A stretch of 45,356 nt of DNA from Paenibacillus campinasensis (GTDB taxonomy: Bacteria; Bacillota; Bacilli; Paenibacillales; Paenibacillaceae): contig NZ_NPBY01000034.1 of assembly GCF_002272015.1 (NCBI RefSeq), forward strand, positions 1 to 45,356. The letters run 5' to 3'. Each line of letters begins with the position of its first letter. Position 1 is the first letter of the stretch. Of the stretch, positions 26,052 to 33,695 are shown piece by piece. The position numbers and the translations under genes were made by a program. The notes below the pieces were generated by a model. That model was not told the DNA's origin, made no database searches, and saw only the letters and a program-made list of their open reading frames with translations.

Positions 26052-26336
26052 TCATCTTCGTATTAAAGCATTAATAAGATCGCCCACGCTCACATTGCCT
26101 ATCTCCTCAGCCAGCCGATCCGCCTCTGTCCTTCTCCGAAGAGAGCCTGCAAGTACAATGGCCACCTTCTGGTCCCGGTCGACCAGGACGGATTCAACCT
26201 CCAGCGCATTGGTCAGAATACCCACGATCACGGCGATTTCCTGTGGAGACAGATTGGGGAGCGAGGTTTTTTTTTTGCTTTTTGCTCTGCTTCTACCGTT
26301 ATTTCCGTTGTTGCCGTTCTTGCCATTTATTCTCAC
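26052..26336 (-). CDS. Small basic protein, probably sporulation-linked
   Basis: 94 residues, not recognised as a named family. The N terminus is rich in Gly, Asn and Lys (NGNNGNNGRSRAKSKKK). A hydrophobic alpha/beta segment (PQEIAVIVGILTNALEVESVLVD) and a charged C-terminal part follow. GGGGAGGTGGGG precedes a GTG start at 26336. It lies 18 bases after the stop of the 42-residue gene and is probably co-transcribed from the sigma-K-like promoter, which suggests a mother-cell or spore-coat role. Convergent with the L,D-transpeptidase. Confidence 0.7.
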   Translation of the reverse strand: MRINGKNGNNGNNGRSRAKSKKKTSLPNLSPQEIAVIVGILTNALEVESVLVDRDQKVAIVLAGSLRRRTEADRLAEEIGNVSVGDLINALIRR

Positions 26337-26354
26337 GGGCTCCCCACCTCCCCA

Positions 26355-26483
26355 CTACACGATAACGATAGGACTGCCTGCTCCTCCAAGGATGCTTGAT
26401 CCGCCCAATCCCCCGATCAGGGATGCCAGGATTACAATGACAACGATAAGCGTAACGAGGCGTTGATTGTCTTCTTCATTCAT
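26355..26483 (-). CDS. 42-residue glycine-rich membrane miniprotein
   Basis: A very short gene with a clear binding site, GGAGGGG, eight bases before ATG 26483. The product starts MNEEDNQR, then a single hydrophobic helix (LVTLIVVIVILASLIGG) and a Gly/Ser/Ile tail. It resembles in style the small hydrophobic proteins made late in sporulation, though I cannot name a family. Its promoter looks like a sigma-K promoter, and it is the first gene of a two-gene unit with the 94-residue protein. Confidence 0.68.
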   Translation of the reverse strand: MNEEDNQRLVTLIVVIVILASLIGGLGGSSILGGAGSPIVIV

Positions 26484-26518
26484 GATCGATCCCCTCCAAT
26501 TGCATGGATGGTTCTTCT

Positions 26519-26547
26519 TATTATATGAACGCGGGTTTTTTGGTGTT
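26519..26547 (-). promoter_or_regulatory. Sigma-K-like promoter
   Basis: On the minus strand AACA (26544-26547) and CATATAATA (26519-26527) are 16 bp apart. This matches the sigma-K pattern MACM, 16-17 bp, CATANNNTA in every defined position. It lies about 35 bases before the 42-residue gene, placing this pair in late mother-cell expression. Confidence 0.6.
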
Positions 26548-26624
26548 CCACAGGCTTGTGACATCACCGGATTCGACTTCATGCCTGCTCGTTTGACTGG
26601 TGTTGTTTTTATCGCTCCGAACGC

Positions 26625-26652
26625 TTGACATTCCGTTCCCTCCTGTCACAAT
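26625..26652 (+). promoter_or_regulatory. Probable sigma-A promoter of the aldo/keto reductase
   Basis: TTGACA (26625-26630) is followed after 16 bp by CACAAT (26647-26652), about 48 bases before the start codon. Confidence 0.55.
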
Positions 26653-26699
26653 AGAGAGGAAGTGCTGCACTACATACTTTAATTAGGAGGATCCCACAC

Positions 26700-27617
26700 A
26701 TGAGAACGATTACACTCGGAAGCAGCTCACTTGAAGTTCCCGCGGTCGCCGTAGGGTGCATGCGGATCAATTCATTGGATAAAACAGAAGCGGAACGCTT
26801 CGTACGCACAGCGATGGAGGAAGGCGCCAACTTCTTCGATCATGCTGATATTTATGGAGGCGGTGCCTGCGAAGAAATCTTCGCAGATGCTGTTCAGATG
26901 AATCCGACCGTTCGCGAGCAGATGATTCTGCAATCCAAATGCGGTATTCGGCAAGGGATGTTCGATTTCTCCAAAGAGCATATTCTCGCTTCGGTTGACG
27001 GCATTCTGAGCAGACTGAAGACCGATTACCTGGATGTGCTGCTGCTTCATCGCCCTGATGCGCTCGTTGAGCCCGAGGAAGTAGCTGAAGCATTCGATCA
27101 GCTGGAGCGTTCCGGAAAGGTTCGGCATTTCGGTGTCTCCAACCAGAACCCGATGCAAATCCAGCTGCTCCAGAAGTCGGTCAAACAGCCGATTGTAGCC
27201 AACCAGCTGCAGCTTAGCATCACCAACGCCACCATGATCTCCAGCGGCATTAACGTCAATATGGAGAATGCGTCGGCTGTCAACCGCGACGGCAGCGTGC
27301 TTGACTTCTGCAGGCTGCATGACATCACTATCCAGCCTTGGTCTCCGTTCCAGTACGGATTCTTCGAGGGTGTCTTCCTGGGCAGTGACAAATTCCCGGA
27401 GCTGAATCAGAAGATCGACGAGCTGGCCGAGAAATACAGCGTCACCAATACCACGATCGCCATTGCATGGCTGCTCCGCCATCCGGCCAACATGCAGCCG
27501 ATTATCGGGACGATGAATACCGAGCGTCTGAAAGACTGCATTAAGGCTACTCATATCACCTTGACGCGTCAAGAATGGTACGAAGTATATCGCGCAGCGG
27601 GTAACATTCTACCGTAA
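26700..27617 (+). CDS. Aldo/keto reductase, YdhF-like
   Basis: 305 residues of the NADPH-dependent aldo/keto reductase family. The catalytic set is visible: Asp47 and Tyr52 in FFDHADIYGGG, Lys80 in LQSKCG and His117 in LLLHRPD. The NADPH-binding end contains IAWLLRHP and IIGTMNTERL. The arrangement resembles E. coli YdhF, an oxidoreductase of unknown substrate. TTAGGAGG lies before the ATG. It has its own promoter and a strong terminator, so it is a single-gene unit next to the nitrate cluster, not clearly part of it. Confidence 0.92.
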   Translation: MRTITLGSSSLEVPAVAVGCMRINSLDKTEAERFVRTAMEEGANFFDHADIYGGGACEEIFADAVQMNPTVREQMILQSKCGIRQGMFDFSKEHILASVDGILSRLKTDYLDVLLLHRPDALVEPEEVAEAFDQLERSGKVRHFGVSNQNPMQIQLLQKSVKQPIVANQLQLSITNATMISSGINVNMENASAVNRDGSVLDFCRLHDITIQPWSPFQYGFFEGVFLGSDKFPELNQKIDELAEKYSVTNTTIAIAWLLRHPANMQPIIGTMNTERLKDCIKATHITLTRQEWYEVYRAAGNILP

Positions 27618-27657
27618 CAAGCTTGTACGGGCATGTTAACAGGTTCCTATCATAAAC

Positions 27658-27713
27658 AAACCTCCAAGAGCGCCAATCTGGAACAGATTGGCCTTGCTCT
27701 TGGAGGTTTTTTT
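27658..27713. terminator. Terminator between aldo/keto reductase and ywiC
   Basis: AAACCTCCAAGAGC pairs with GCTCTTGGAGGTTT, with an inner CCAATCTG/CAGATTGG stem, followed on the plus strand by seven T. The minus strand reads TTTGTTTATG, so it probably serves both convergent transcripts. Confidence 0.93.
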
Positions 27714-28444
27714 CACATATGGAGAAAGATCATGGCCAGCACGAGAAACTGCACCGCTCCGGCAATTTCGAGTATGCCAACCTTCATCGGCTTGATGACC
27801 TTCCCGGAAAGCACCAGCGCGCGCGCCAACGGAAACAGGAAAGCCAGCGTCAGCCAGGGATAGCCGAGCAGGAACGGAACGAGCAGAATCACAGCATGAT
27901 AAGCTTTGGAGTAGTATGTATACCGCCTGTTCTTCCGCTCGCGGAACACCGATTTCACGAACAATGCCGTCCCCGTAAAGTACAGAAAGTTTAACAACAC
28001 CACAGCTGCGAGTCCGGCATCAAACCCGCCTCCCCCCAGCATGTAGGCAGCAGCCCCGCCTGTGCAAAACAGCAGTATTGCACAGATATCATTAAAGAGC
28101 GCACGCTCCTTCTTCCGGAGCACATGCCATATGTTAACCATGATGAACAGCAGCAAGACCGGAGCATACCCGAACAGCCACGGCTCCTGCAGCACAACCG
28201 GGATGAGCATAATGACCGCCGCAGCGCCATAGCCAATCCCCCATCTGATCCAGCTTCTTTGCCTGCTCCCCTTCTTCAGAGCCTGCAGCAGTGGGTACGA
28301 CGCCAGATAGAGCAGCAGCCAGGCCAGAAAGAGCGGCACGTGAAGCAGGATCGGCTGTGCCGCCATCGTGCCGATCATATAAGGCACGGCAAGCATAGCC
28401 CAGCCTCCATGCTCGCGGGGGATTACAATTCTCGACTCCTTCAT
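27713..28444 (-). CDS. ywiC: YwiC-like membrane protein
   Basis: 243 residues, about seven hydrophobic helices, starting with IPREHGGWAMLAVPY, a hallmark of the YwiC-like family. In Bacillus subtilis ywiC also lies in the narK-fnr-narGHJI region, and the same neighbourhood here supports the name. The function is not established. AAGGTGGCGAAGG precedes the ATG. The gene follows narK by 37 bases and is probably in its operon; its last codons overlap the bidirectional terminator. Confidence 0.85.
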   Translation of the reverse strand: MKESRIVIPREHGGWAMLAVPYMIGTMAAQPILLHVPLFLAWLLLYLASYPLLQALKKGSRQRSWIRWGIGYGAAAVIMLIPVVLQEPWLFGYAPVLLLFIMVNIWHVLRKKERALFNDICAILLFCTGGAAAYMLGGGGFDAGLAAVVLLNFLYFTGTALFVKSVFRERKNRRYTYYSKAYHAVILLVPFLLGYPWLTLAFLFPLARALVLSGKVIKPMKVGILEIAGAVQFLVLAMIFLHM

Positions 28445-28481
28445 ACCTTCGCCACCTTTCCACTACGATTTGAACGCTGGA

Positions 28482-30014
28482 TCAAGGTTTAGCCACGCGG
28501 TCTTCCATGGCTGAAGCGCCTGGCGTGCGGTCTGTAATATCGCTGAAGGTGCCTACATAGTGCACGATTTCCCCCGTCTCATCCTTCACCACATTGATCG
28601 TCAACAGCTCCAAATACTGTTCCCCGTTCTTTCTCCGGTTCCAAATTTCACCCTGCCAGCTGCCCTTCTCCATTATCTCCGCCCACATCGACTGGTAGAA
28701 CTGCGGCGATTGCCTTCCGGATTTAAGCAGACTTGGGTTTCTGCCAAGCACTTCCTCTTCCGCATAGCCTGTTAGTCTTGTGAAGGCAGGATTTACAGCA
28801 TAGATACGCCCTTTCGCATCCGTGACCAGAATGCCCTGGCCGGTAGAGTTGAACACCTGGGAGGTCACTGCGAGCTTATCCTGATAATACATCCACACAA
28901 CCAGTACAAAGCTGGCTAGTGCAACCTGGGACAGCGCCATGAAGCCGATTGAGTATTGGCCGGTTGCCGAATGAATGAAGGAAAGCATCAGCGGCGGGAA
29001 GAATCCCCCCAGGCCGCCCATCATCGACACGATACCATTGACAATGCCCGCCTGTTTATTGAAATAAAGCGGCACCAGCTTGAAAATAATGCCGTTGCCA
29101 AGCCCAGCGCATACCGCGATGGTTAAGCATCCAACCGTGTACAGCGCGATGGACGGCGAGAACGCCAGGAGAACCGCCGCCAAGGTCATGCCGATAAATA
29201 CCCCCATCAGCAGAAACAGCGGCTTGAATTTATCCGCAAGCCAGCCGCCCACCGGACGGAGGAAGGTGGCGATCAGGATGAAACCGGCTGTTCTCAGCCC
29301 TGCATCCACCTTCGACAGCTCGAAATGACTGACCAGAAAGTTCGGCAAATATACGGTAAAGGCCACGAATGAACCGAACGTAATAAAGTAAAACAGCGAG
29401 AAATACCAGAGCTTATCATTTCTATATACACCCTTGATCTGCTCCATCACCGGGGTTTTCACCCTCGGCTCCTTCCGGTCGCCCAGTACGGCGTTTAATG
29501 CCGCAAAGACGAGCAGCAATATCAAGTACATTTGGATTGTAGCCGACCATCCGATCTGGGTAGCGATGACCGGTGCAGCAAATGTCGTGATGGCCGTTCC
29601 CAGGTTGCCCATCCCGTAAATGCCGTTAACCAGTCCCAGCTTTTCCTTCGGATAGTATTTGGGCAGAGAGGTAACCCCTACCGAGAATACCGCGCCGCCA
29701 ATCCCCAGGAACAGGCCGCCGATTACCAGGTGCGTTACACTTGAAGCCGTGCTGATGAAATACACCGGAAACAGCAGCAGAATAAAACTGACAATAAACA
29801 CAATCCGTGCCCCTACCACATTGGCGTAATAGCCAAGCGGAATCCGCAAGACGGACCCGAGCACAACCGGGATGGCGGTCAAGATGGCGATCCGGTCAGC
29901 CGGGATGGCGATATCCTCCCGAATAAAGGGCAGCAGCGCCGAGATGATCACCCATACCATAAACCCAAGCACCAGATTCATCGTTTGCAGCGGCAGCTGC
30001 AGCTTCTTGATCAT
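28482..30014 (-). CDS. narK: NarK-type nitrate/nitrite transporter with C-terminal PAS domain
   Basis: About 510 residues. Residues 1-385 are a 12-helix MFS transporter with the nitrate signatures GLVNGIYGMGNLGTA and GIVNGIVSMMGGLGGF and the two substrate arginines (SVLRIPLGY, TFLRPVGGW). Residues 387-496 are a PAS/PAC domain (GQGILVTDAKGRIYAVN, LTGYAEEEVLGRNPSLLKSG, VHYVGTFSDITDR), so a cytoplasmic sensor is fused to the transporter. The PAS part holds no Cys. ATG 30014 follows AAAAGGTGATTAG; an upstream ATG lacks a site. The frame is unbroken between the two parts. It probably takes up nitrate or exports nitrite for NarGHI, with PAS sensing a redox, gas or ligand signal (inference). Confidence 0.9.
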   Translation of the reverse strand: MIKKLQLPLQTMNLVLGFMVWVIISALLPFIREDIAIPADRIAILTAIPVVLGSVLRIPLGYYANVVGARIVFIVSFILLLFPVYFISTASSVTHLVIGGLFLGIGGAVFSVGVTSLPKYYPKEKLGLVNGIYGMGNLGTAITTFAAPVIATQIGWSATIQMYLILLLVFAALNAVLGDRKEPRVKTPVMEQIKGVYRNDKLWYFSLFYFITFGSFVAFTVYLPNFLVSHFELSKVDAGLRTAGFILIATFLRPVGGWLADKFKPLFLLMGVFIGMTLAAVLLAFSPSIALYTVGCLTIAVCAGLGNGIIFKLVPLYFNKQAGIVNGIVSMMGGLGGFFPPLMLSFIHSATGQYSIGFMALSQVALASFVLVVWMYYQDKLAVTSQVFNSTGQGILVTDAKGRIYAVNPAFTRLTGYAEEEVLGRNPSLLKSGRQSPQFYQSMWAEIMEKGSWQGEIWNRRKNGEQYLELLTINVVKDETGEIVHYVGTFSDITDRTPGASAMEDRVAKP

Positions 30015-30073
30015 TCTAATCACCTTTTCTGTGCATAATGAATGGCTCTTACGATTGATCCCCGTTTTCATTG

Positions 30074-30085
30074 TAAGTGCACTTA
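30074..30085. promoter_or_regulatory. Palindrome upstream of narK
   Basis: TAAGTGCACTTA is a perfect 12-bp palindrome 60-71 bases before the narK start, between that gene and the terminator of the nar-nre transcript. It could be an activator site for a narK promoter, for example for the response regulator NreC. No obvious Fnr box is nearby. Confidence 0.4.
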
Positions 30086-30090
30086 TTCAC

Positions 30091-30140
30091 AAAAATAATA
30101 GGGAAGTTCCCTGAACCTGAGCAAGGAACTTCCCTATTAT
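30091..30140 (-). terminator. Rho-independent terminator after nreC
   Basis: On the minus strand a perfect 16-bp stem, ATAATAGGGAAGTTCC with its complement, encloses a 14-base loop and runs into TTTTTG. It ends the narGHJI-nreABC transcript before narK, which then needs its own promoter or read-through. Confidence 0.92.
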
Positions 30141-30195
30141 GATGAATGGATAACTTCAAGGCGCCGAAACCTCTCCCCCTGCCTGGCGGAGGAAA

Positions 30196-30843
30196 TCAAA
30201 AATCAAGCAGCTTTTTTTTCAGCGCATATTCAACCAGCTCCGGCCGGCTCTTCAAATTGAGCTTCTCCATAATTTTGGCCTTATGCGCTTCCACTGTCTT
30301 GACGGAAACATACAGCTTCTCGGCGATCTCCTTGTTGCCGTAACCTTTGGCGATCAGCGGCAATATTTCGACCTCTCGCCTGGACAGGCTGTTGAACGGA
30401 TCCTGCTCGGCGCTCTCGCTGTCCTTTTTGATGAATTCCCGCACCAGGGAGGTCGCCATCTGCGGATGGATATAGGTGCCGCCTGCATGAACCATGCGAA
30501 TGGCCGAGACAAGCTCGTCGTCCGGTGCATTTTTCAGTACATAGCCCGCTGCGCCGTTCTTCAGAACATGGAACAAATAATCTTCGTCATCATACATCGT
30601 TAAAATGATAATTTTCGTGTCAGGAAACTCGCTGCTGATTTTGCCGGTGGCGATCAGTCCGCTTTCCCCGGGCGGCATGCTTAAATCCATCAGCAGCACA
30701 TCCGGCCGGTGCTGAGCCACCATCGCATAAGCCTCCAGACCGTCCGCTGCCGTCGCTACCACTTCCATGTCTTCCTGATAGTTCAATATCATCGTAAATC
30801 CGCTCCGAACAACAGCATGATCGTCCGCAATCACAATCCTCAT
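30196..30843 (-). CDS. nreC: Response regulator NreC (NarL/LuxR family)
   Basis: 215 residues. The receiver domain has DD at 7-8, the phospho-acceptor Asp53 (LLMDLSMP) and Lys in GYVLKNA. A LuxR-type helix-turn-helix follows ([25 protein letters not shown], abridged as [14 protein letters not shown]). The spacing and Asp53 match staphylococcal NreC, which activates nitrate respiration genes. Two adjacent ATGs are possible; the second, 30843, is better spaced from AGGAGG, and the first gives an ATGA overlap with nreB. Confidence 0.9.
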   Translation of the reverse strand: MRIVIADDHAVVRSGFTMILNYQEDMEVVATAADGLEAYAMVAQHRPDVLLMDLSMPPGESGLIATGKISSEFPDTKIIILTMYDDEDYLFHVLKNGAAGYVLKNAPDDELVSAIRMVHAGGTYIHPQMATSLVREFIKKDSESAEQDPFNSLSRREVEILPLIAKGYGNKEIAEKLYVSVKTVEAHKAKIMEKLNLKSRPELVEYALKKKLLDF

Positions 30844-31916
30844 CATCCCACCTCCTGCTGCTCTGCCCGGGACAGCGGAATGCTGAGCTGAACCGTCGTT
30901 CCTTCCCCGAGTGCCGAACGAAGCATAAACTGGCCGCCCACCAGCTCGGCGCGTTCGCGCATCCCATACAAACCGAGGCCGGTTCCCTTCGCCTCGTCAA
31001 TGACCATATCAAAGCCTACGCCTTCATTGCGGACCGTCAGCAGCAGATGGCCGTTCTCTTCGCACAGCCGTACGTACACTTCATCCACACCCGAGTACTT
31101 CAGGGCGTTCAGCAGCGCCTCCTGGCACACCCGATAAACGACCGTCTCCAGCTCGCTGCCGTACCGGGCCGCCGCAAGCTCGGCCGAGAACTTCACCAGC
31201 AGACCGTAATTTTTCTCCAGCCACTTGAAATGAGAACGGAAGGCTGCTTCGAGGCCCAGATCATCCAGGGAGGAAGGGCGCAGCTCTACCGACAAGTGCC
31301 GGATATCATCCAGAAGCCGTGTCAAAGACTGCTCGGTATGCTGCAGCTTCTTCAGCACATCCTCCCCGACATCCATATATTTAATGACGCGCAGATCGAC
31401 CAGCGAACTGAGCAGCTCCTGAGCCACGCTGTCATGCAGCTCGCGGGATATTCGCTTGCGCTCGTCCTCCTGCGCTTTAATGACATATTTAAGCATATGA
31501 TTGCGCTGCAGCATCTCCTGCGTTTTCTGCTGCTTGGTCAGATCCAGAAGCATCAACACCCGCCCCCCCCGAGCCTCATCAATCGTATGGTAGCTGGCGG
31601 CAAACGGAACGACACCCCCGTCCCTAGTCTTGAGAAACACCTGAAAAGAAGAAAATTCCCCCTGCGGATAATCCAGATAGCACCGGGCACAGGAGATCAG
31701 TTCCTGTTCATCGGTATAGCCTTCACAGGTTTGACAGAAGGAGGGATCTGCCCCTGTGCGGATCTGCTCAATGACTCGCGGGTCGATAATCTGCTCCGCC
31801 GCAGGATTCATATCGATCACCTTGCCCTCCTGGTCGATGAAGATCATCGCTTCCATGCTGTTCCGGTACAGCTTGTTCATCAACTCGCCTAGCCGTTCTC
31901 CGCTCAAAGCGTTCAA
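30843..31916 (-). CDS. nreB: Oxygen-sensing histidine kinase NreB
   Basis: About 357 residues. The N-terminal PAS domain carries the four cysteines C61, C64, C76 and C79 in CX2CX11CX2C spacing, exactly that of staphylococcal NreB, which binds an oxygen-labile [4Fe-4S] cluster. A HisKA_3 dimerisation domain has the phospho-acceptor His161 ([13 protein letters not shown]), and a HATPase domain follows ([24 protein letters not shown]). Cytoplasmic, with no membrane helix. The TTG start at 31916 overlaps the nreA stop (TTGA) and follows GGGAGGTG. Under low oxygen it should phosphorylate NreC. Confidence 0.93.
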   Translation of the reverse strand: MNALSGERLGELMNKLYRNSMEAMIFIDQEGKVIDMNPAAEQIIDPRVIEQIRTGADPSFCQTCEGYTDEQELISCARCYLDYPQGEFSSFQVFLKTRDGGVVPFAASYHTIDEARGGRVLMLLDLTKQQKTQEMLQRNHMLKYVIKAQEDERKRISRELHDSVAQELLSSLVDLRVIKYMDVGEDVLKKLQHTEQSLTRLLDDIRHLSVELRPSSLDDLGLEAAFRSHFKWLEKNYGLLVKFSAELAAARYGSELETVVYRVCQEALLNALKYSGVDEVYVRLCEENGHLLLTVRNEGVGFDMVIDEAKGTGLGLYGMRERAELVGGQFMLRSALGEGTTVQLSIPLSRAEQQEVG

Positions 31917-32383
31917 GGCTGCGACACCTCCCTGATTTGAAAAGCGCCCAATGAGGCTCCGAGGCTGTTCTGGAATCGGGCAAAGGACGCCTCATCCAGT
32001 TCGTTCTCCTTCCGGAAGCCGACCAGAAGCACGCCAATGACGCGGGATCCCTCCCATAAAGGCAAGGCGCCAAGACTCCGCAACTGTTCTGATACAATGA
32101 TCGGATAATTGAATAAATCCTTGGCTTCGATATCGGCACTGACATTTTGAATCAGCATCGCTTTCCCGGTTTTAAATACGATCCCGGCGACGCCTTTGCC
32201 GGAATGGAGCACGATCCGCTTGTACCGGTCGTTCCTGTTCCCCGAAACGTACTGCCATGTAAGCACAAACCGGTCTTCAGCCGGCTGCACGAGCGCCAAT
32301 GACACAAAGTCGAATTGAAACCTGCTCCGAATGCCGTCAATCTCCTGCTGATAATGAAATGAATGGAGATTCGTCATGGTCAT
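31913..32383 (-). CDS. nreA: NreA, GAF-domain nitrate receptor
   Basis: 156 residues, a single GAF domain (SGKGVAGIVFKTGKAMLIQNV, SLGALPLWEGSRVIGVLLVG). It occupies the nreA position directly before nreB, with overlapping genes. In Staphylococcus NreA binds nitrate and restrains NreB in its absence, so the kinase reports both low oxygen and nitrate. GAGGAG lies eight bases before the ATG. The name rests on fold, length and the conserved gene order; direct nitrate binding is inferred. Confidence 0.88.
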   Translation of the reverse strand: MTMTNLHSFHYQQEIDGIRSRFQFDFVSLALVQPAEDRFVLTWQYVSGNRNDRYKRIVLHSGKGVAGIVFKTGKAMLIQNVSADIEAKDLFNYPIIVSEQLRSLGALPLWEGSRVIGVLLVGFRKENELDEASFARFQNSLGASLGAFQIREVSQP

Positions 32384-32404
32384 ACCCCTAACTCCTCTGA
32401 TGTA

Positions 32405-32430
32405 GAAAAGAAGGCCGCGATCAGCCTTCC
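32405..32430 (-). terminator. Weak hairpin with T-run between narI and nreA
   Basis: On the minus strand GAAGGC (RNA 5' arm, 32424-32429) and GCCTTC (32410-32415) pair around an eight-base loop, followed by TTTTCT. The short stem suggests partial termination, which would make nreABC less abundant than narGHJI. Confidence 0.5.
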
Positions 32431-32436
32431 CTTTAG

Positions 32437-33129
32437 CTACATGTCATATTTACGGTGCTTTCTATACAGAATATATCGTCTGCCGATATAATTCAACGGC
32501 ACACTCCACACATGAACAAGCCGGGTGAACGGCCACAGTGCAAAAATGAACAGGCCTGCGGTGATGTGAATTTTAAAAGACAGCGGCACATCGGTCATCA
32601 AGCCCGGGTCCGGCCGGAGAATAAAGAGCTGGCGGAACCATACCGACACCGACTCCCGGTAGTTGAAATCCGGCTGCAGCGCATTGGTGACGAGCGTGCT
32701 GTACATGCCTGCCGCCACAATGAACAGCAGCAGCACGTTAACGATCATGTCCGAGGCGGAACTGAGCTGTCGCACATTCTTCATCGTGAATCTGCGGAAG
32801 GTGAGCAGCACCATCCCGGCCAGTGTCAAAAACCCGAAAGCCCCACCGATATAGACGGCTCCGATGTGATAGAGATGCTCGTTCACCCCGATCGCTTCCA
32901 TCCAGGACTGGGGAATGCCAAGCCCCGCTACATGGCCGGCAATTACCGGAATGATGCCCATATGAAACATGAGGCTGCCTGCCTTCAGTCTTCTTTTCTC
33001 GACGAATTCGCTCGACTTTGCCGTCCAATGGAATTGATCTGTCCGGTAACGGTAAATGTGACCAACAACGAAAACCGAAACACAAATATAGGGGAAAATC
33101 ACCCACAATAACTGATCTATCATCCTCAT
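32437..33129 (-). CDS. narI: Respiratory nitrate reductase gamma subunit (NarI)
   Basis: About 230 residues with five membrane helices, the di-haem cytochrome b subunit that oxidises menaquinol and anchors NarGH. Candidate haem His lie in VVGHIYRY, MFHMGIIPVIAGH and KIHITAGL/TRLVHVW. The ATG at 33129 overlaps the narJ stop (ATGA) and AGGAGG lies ten bases upstream. Last structural gene of narGHJI. Confidence 0.95.
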   Translation of the reverse strand: MRMIDQLLWVIFPYICVSVFVVGHIYRYRTDQFHWTAKSSEFVEKRRLKAGSLMFHMGIIPVIAGHVAGLGIPQSWMEAIGVNEHLYHIGAVYIGGAFGFLTLAGMVLLTFRRFTMKNVRQLSSASDMIVNVLLLFIVAAGMYSTLVTNALQPDFNYRESVSVWFRQLFILRPDPGLMTDVPLSFKIHITAGLFIFALWPFTRLVHVWSVPLNYIGRRYILYRKHRKYDM

Positions 33130-33695
33130 GTGCCCTGCGCCTCCTGAATGACACACGCCTTAAATGTATCGCGCAGTCCGTTGATAAGATGGAAGTACGG
33201 GCTGGCCGCCTCCTTCAGAGCCTGCTGCAAGCGGTAGGTGCCGTCCTCCATAACCGCCAGCATCAACCCCAGGATGTTCGCGGCTTCCTGCTCGTGCCCC
33301 CGCCAGTCGGCGGCTGACAGAAACTCGCACATCAGCGGCAAATAGTCCGACAGCTCCGTACCTTCGATCTCAAGGCCGAACAGCTCATAGGCCTCTTTAA
33401 GGCGGACCAGCAGGGAGCCTCGCTCCCGGCTGTCCTCATATTGGTAGTACGTCATATATAATGTCGTTTTCTTTTGGAAATCAAAGGTCTGCACATACAT
33501 CTCTTCAATCTGCTCCATGCTGTATGTCTGCATAGCCTCCCAGTACTGCTGCAGTGCAGGGTAAGCAGGATGTCCGGCAATCAGCGCTTCGGCCCAGACC
33601 GATGGATGGTAGTCGATCTTTTCCGGATAGGACAGCTGCCGGGCATAAAAGGCGAACAACGCTTGTTGTTCATGCAGCTTCTCGAGATCAATCAC
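33126..33695 (-). CDS. narJ: Nitrate reductase assembly chaperone (NarJ)
   Basis: About 189 residues, the usual length of NarJ, a soluble chaperone that holds NarGH until the molybdenum cofactor is inserted and is not part of the final enzyme. Family features include QTFDFQKKTTLYMTYYQY and the helical Asp/Glu-rich surface around SDYLPLMCEFLSAAD. The GTG at 33695 overlaps the end of narH by eight bases and follows a G-rich binding site. An open frame extends upstream inside narH but has no start signal. Confidence 0.93.
   Translation of the reverse strand: MIDLEKLHEQQALFAFYARQLSYPEKIDYHPSVWAEALIAGHPAYPALQQYWEAMQTYSMEQIEEMYVQTFDFQKKTTLYMTYYQYEDSRERGSLLVRLKEAYELFGLEIEGTELSDYLPLMCEFLSAADWRGHEQEAANILGLMLAVMEDGTYRLQQALKEAASPYFHLINGLRDTFKACVIQEAQGT

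Noticed and set aside
28482..30014. The PAS part of narK as a separate gene or frameshifted neighbour
   Set aside because: The reading frame is continuous, there is no internal start with a binding site at the junction, and the PAS follows the last helix within a few residues.
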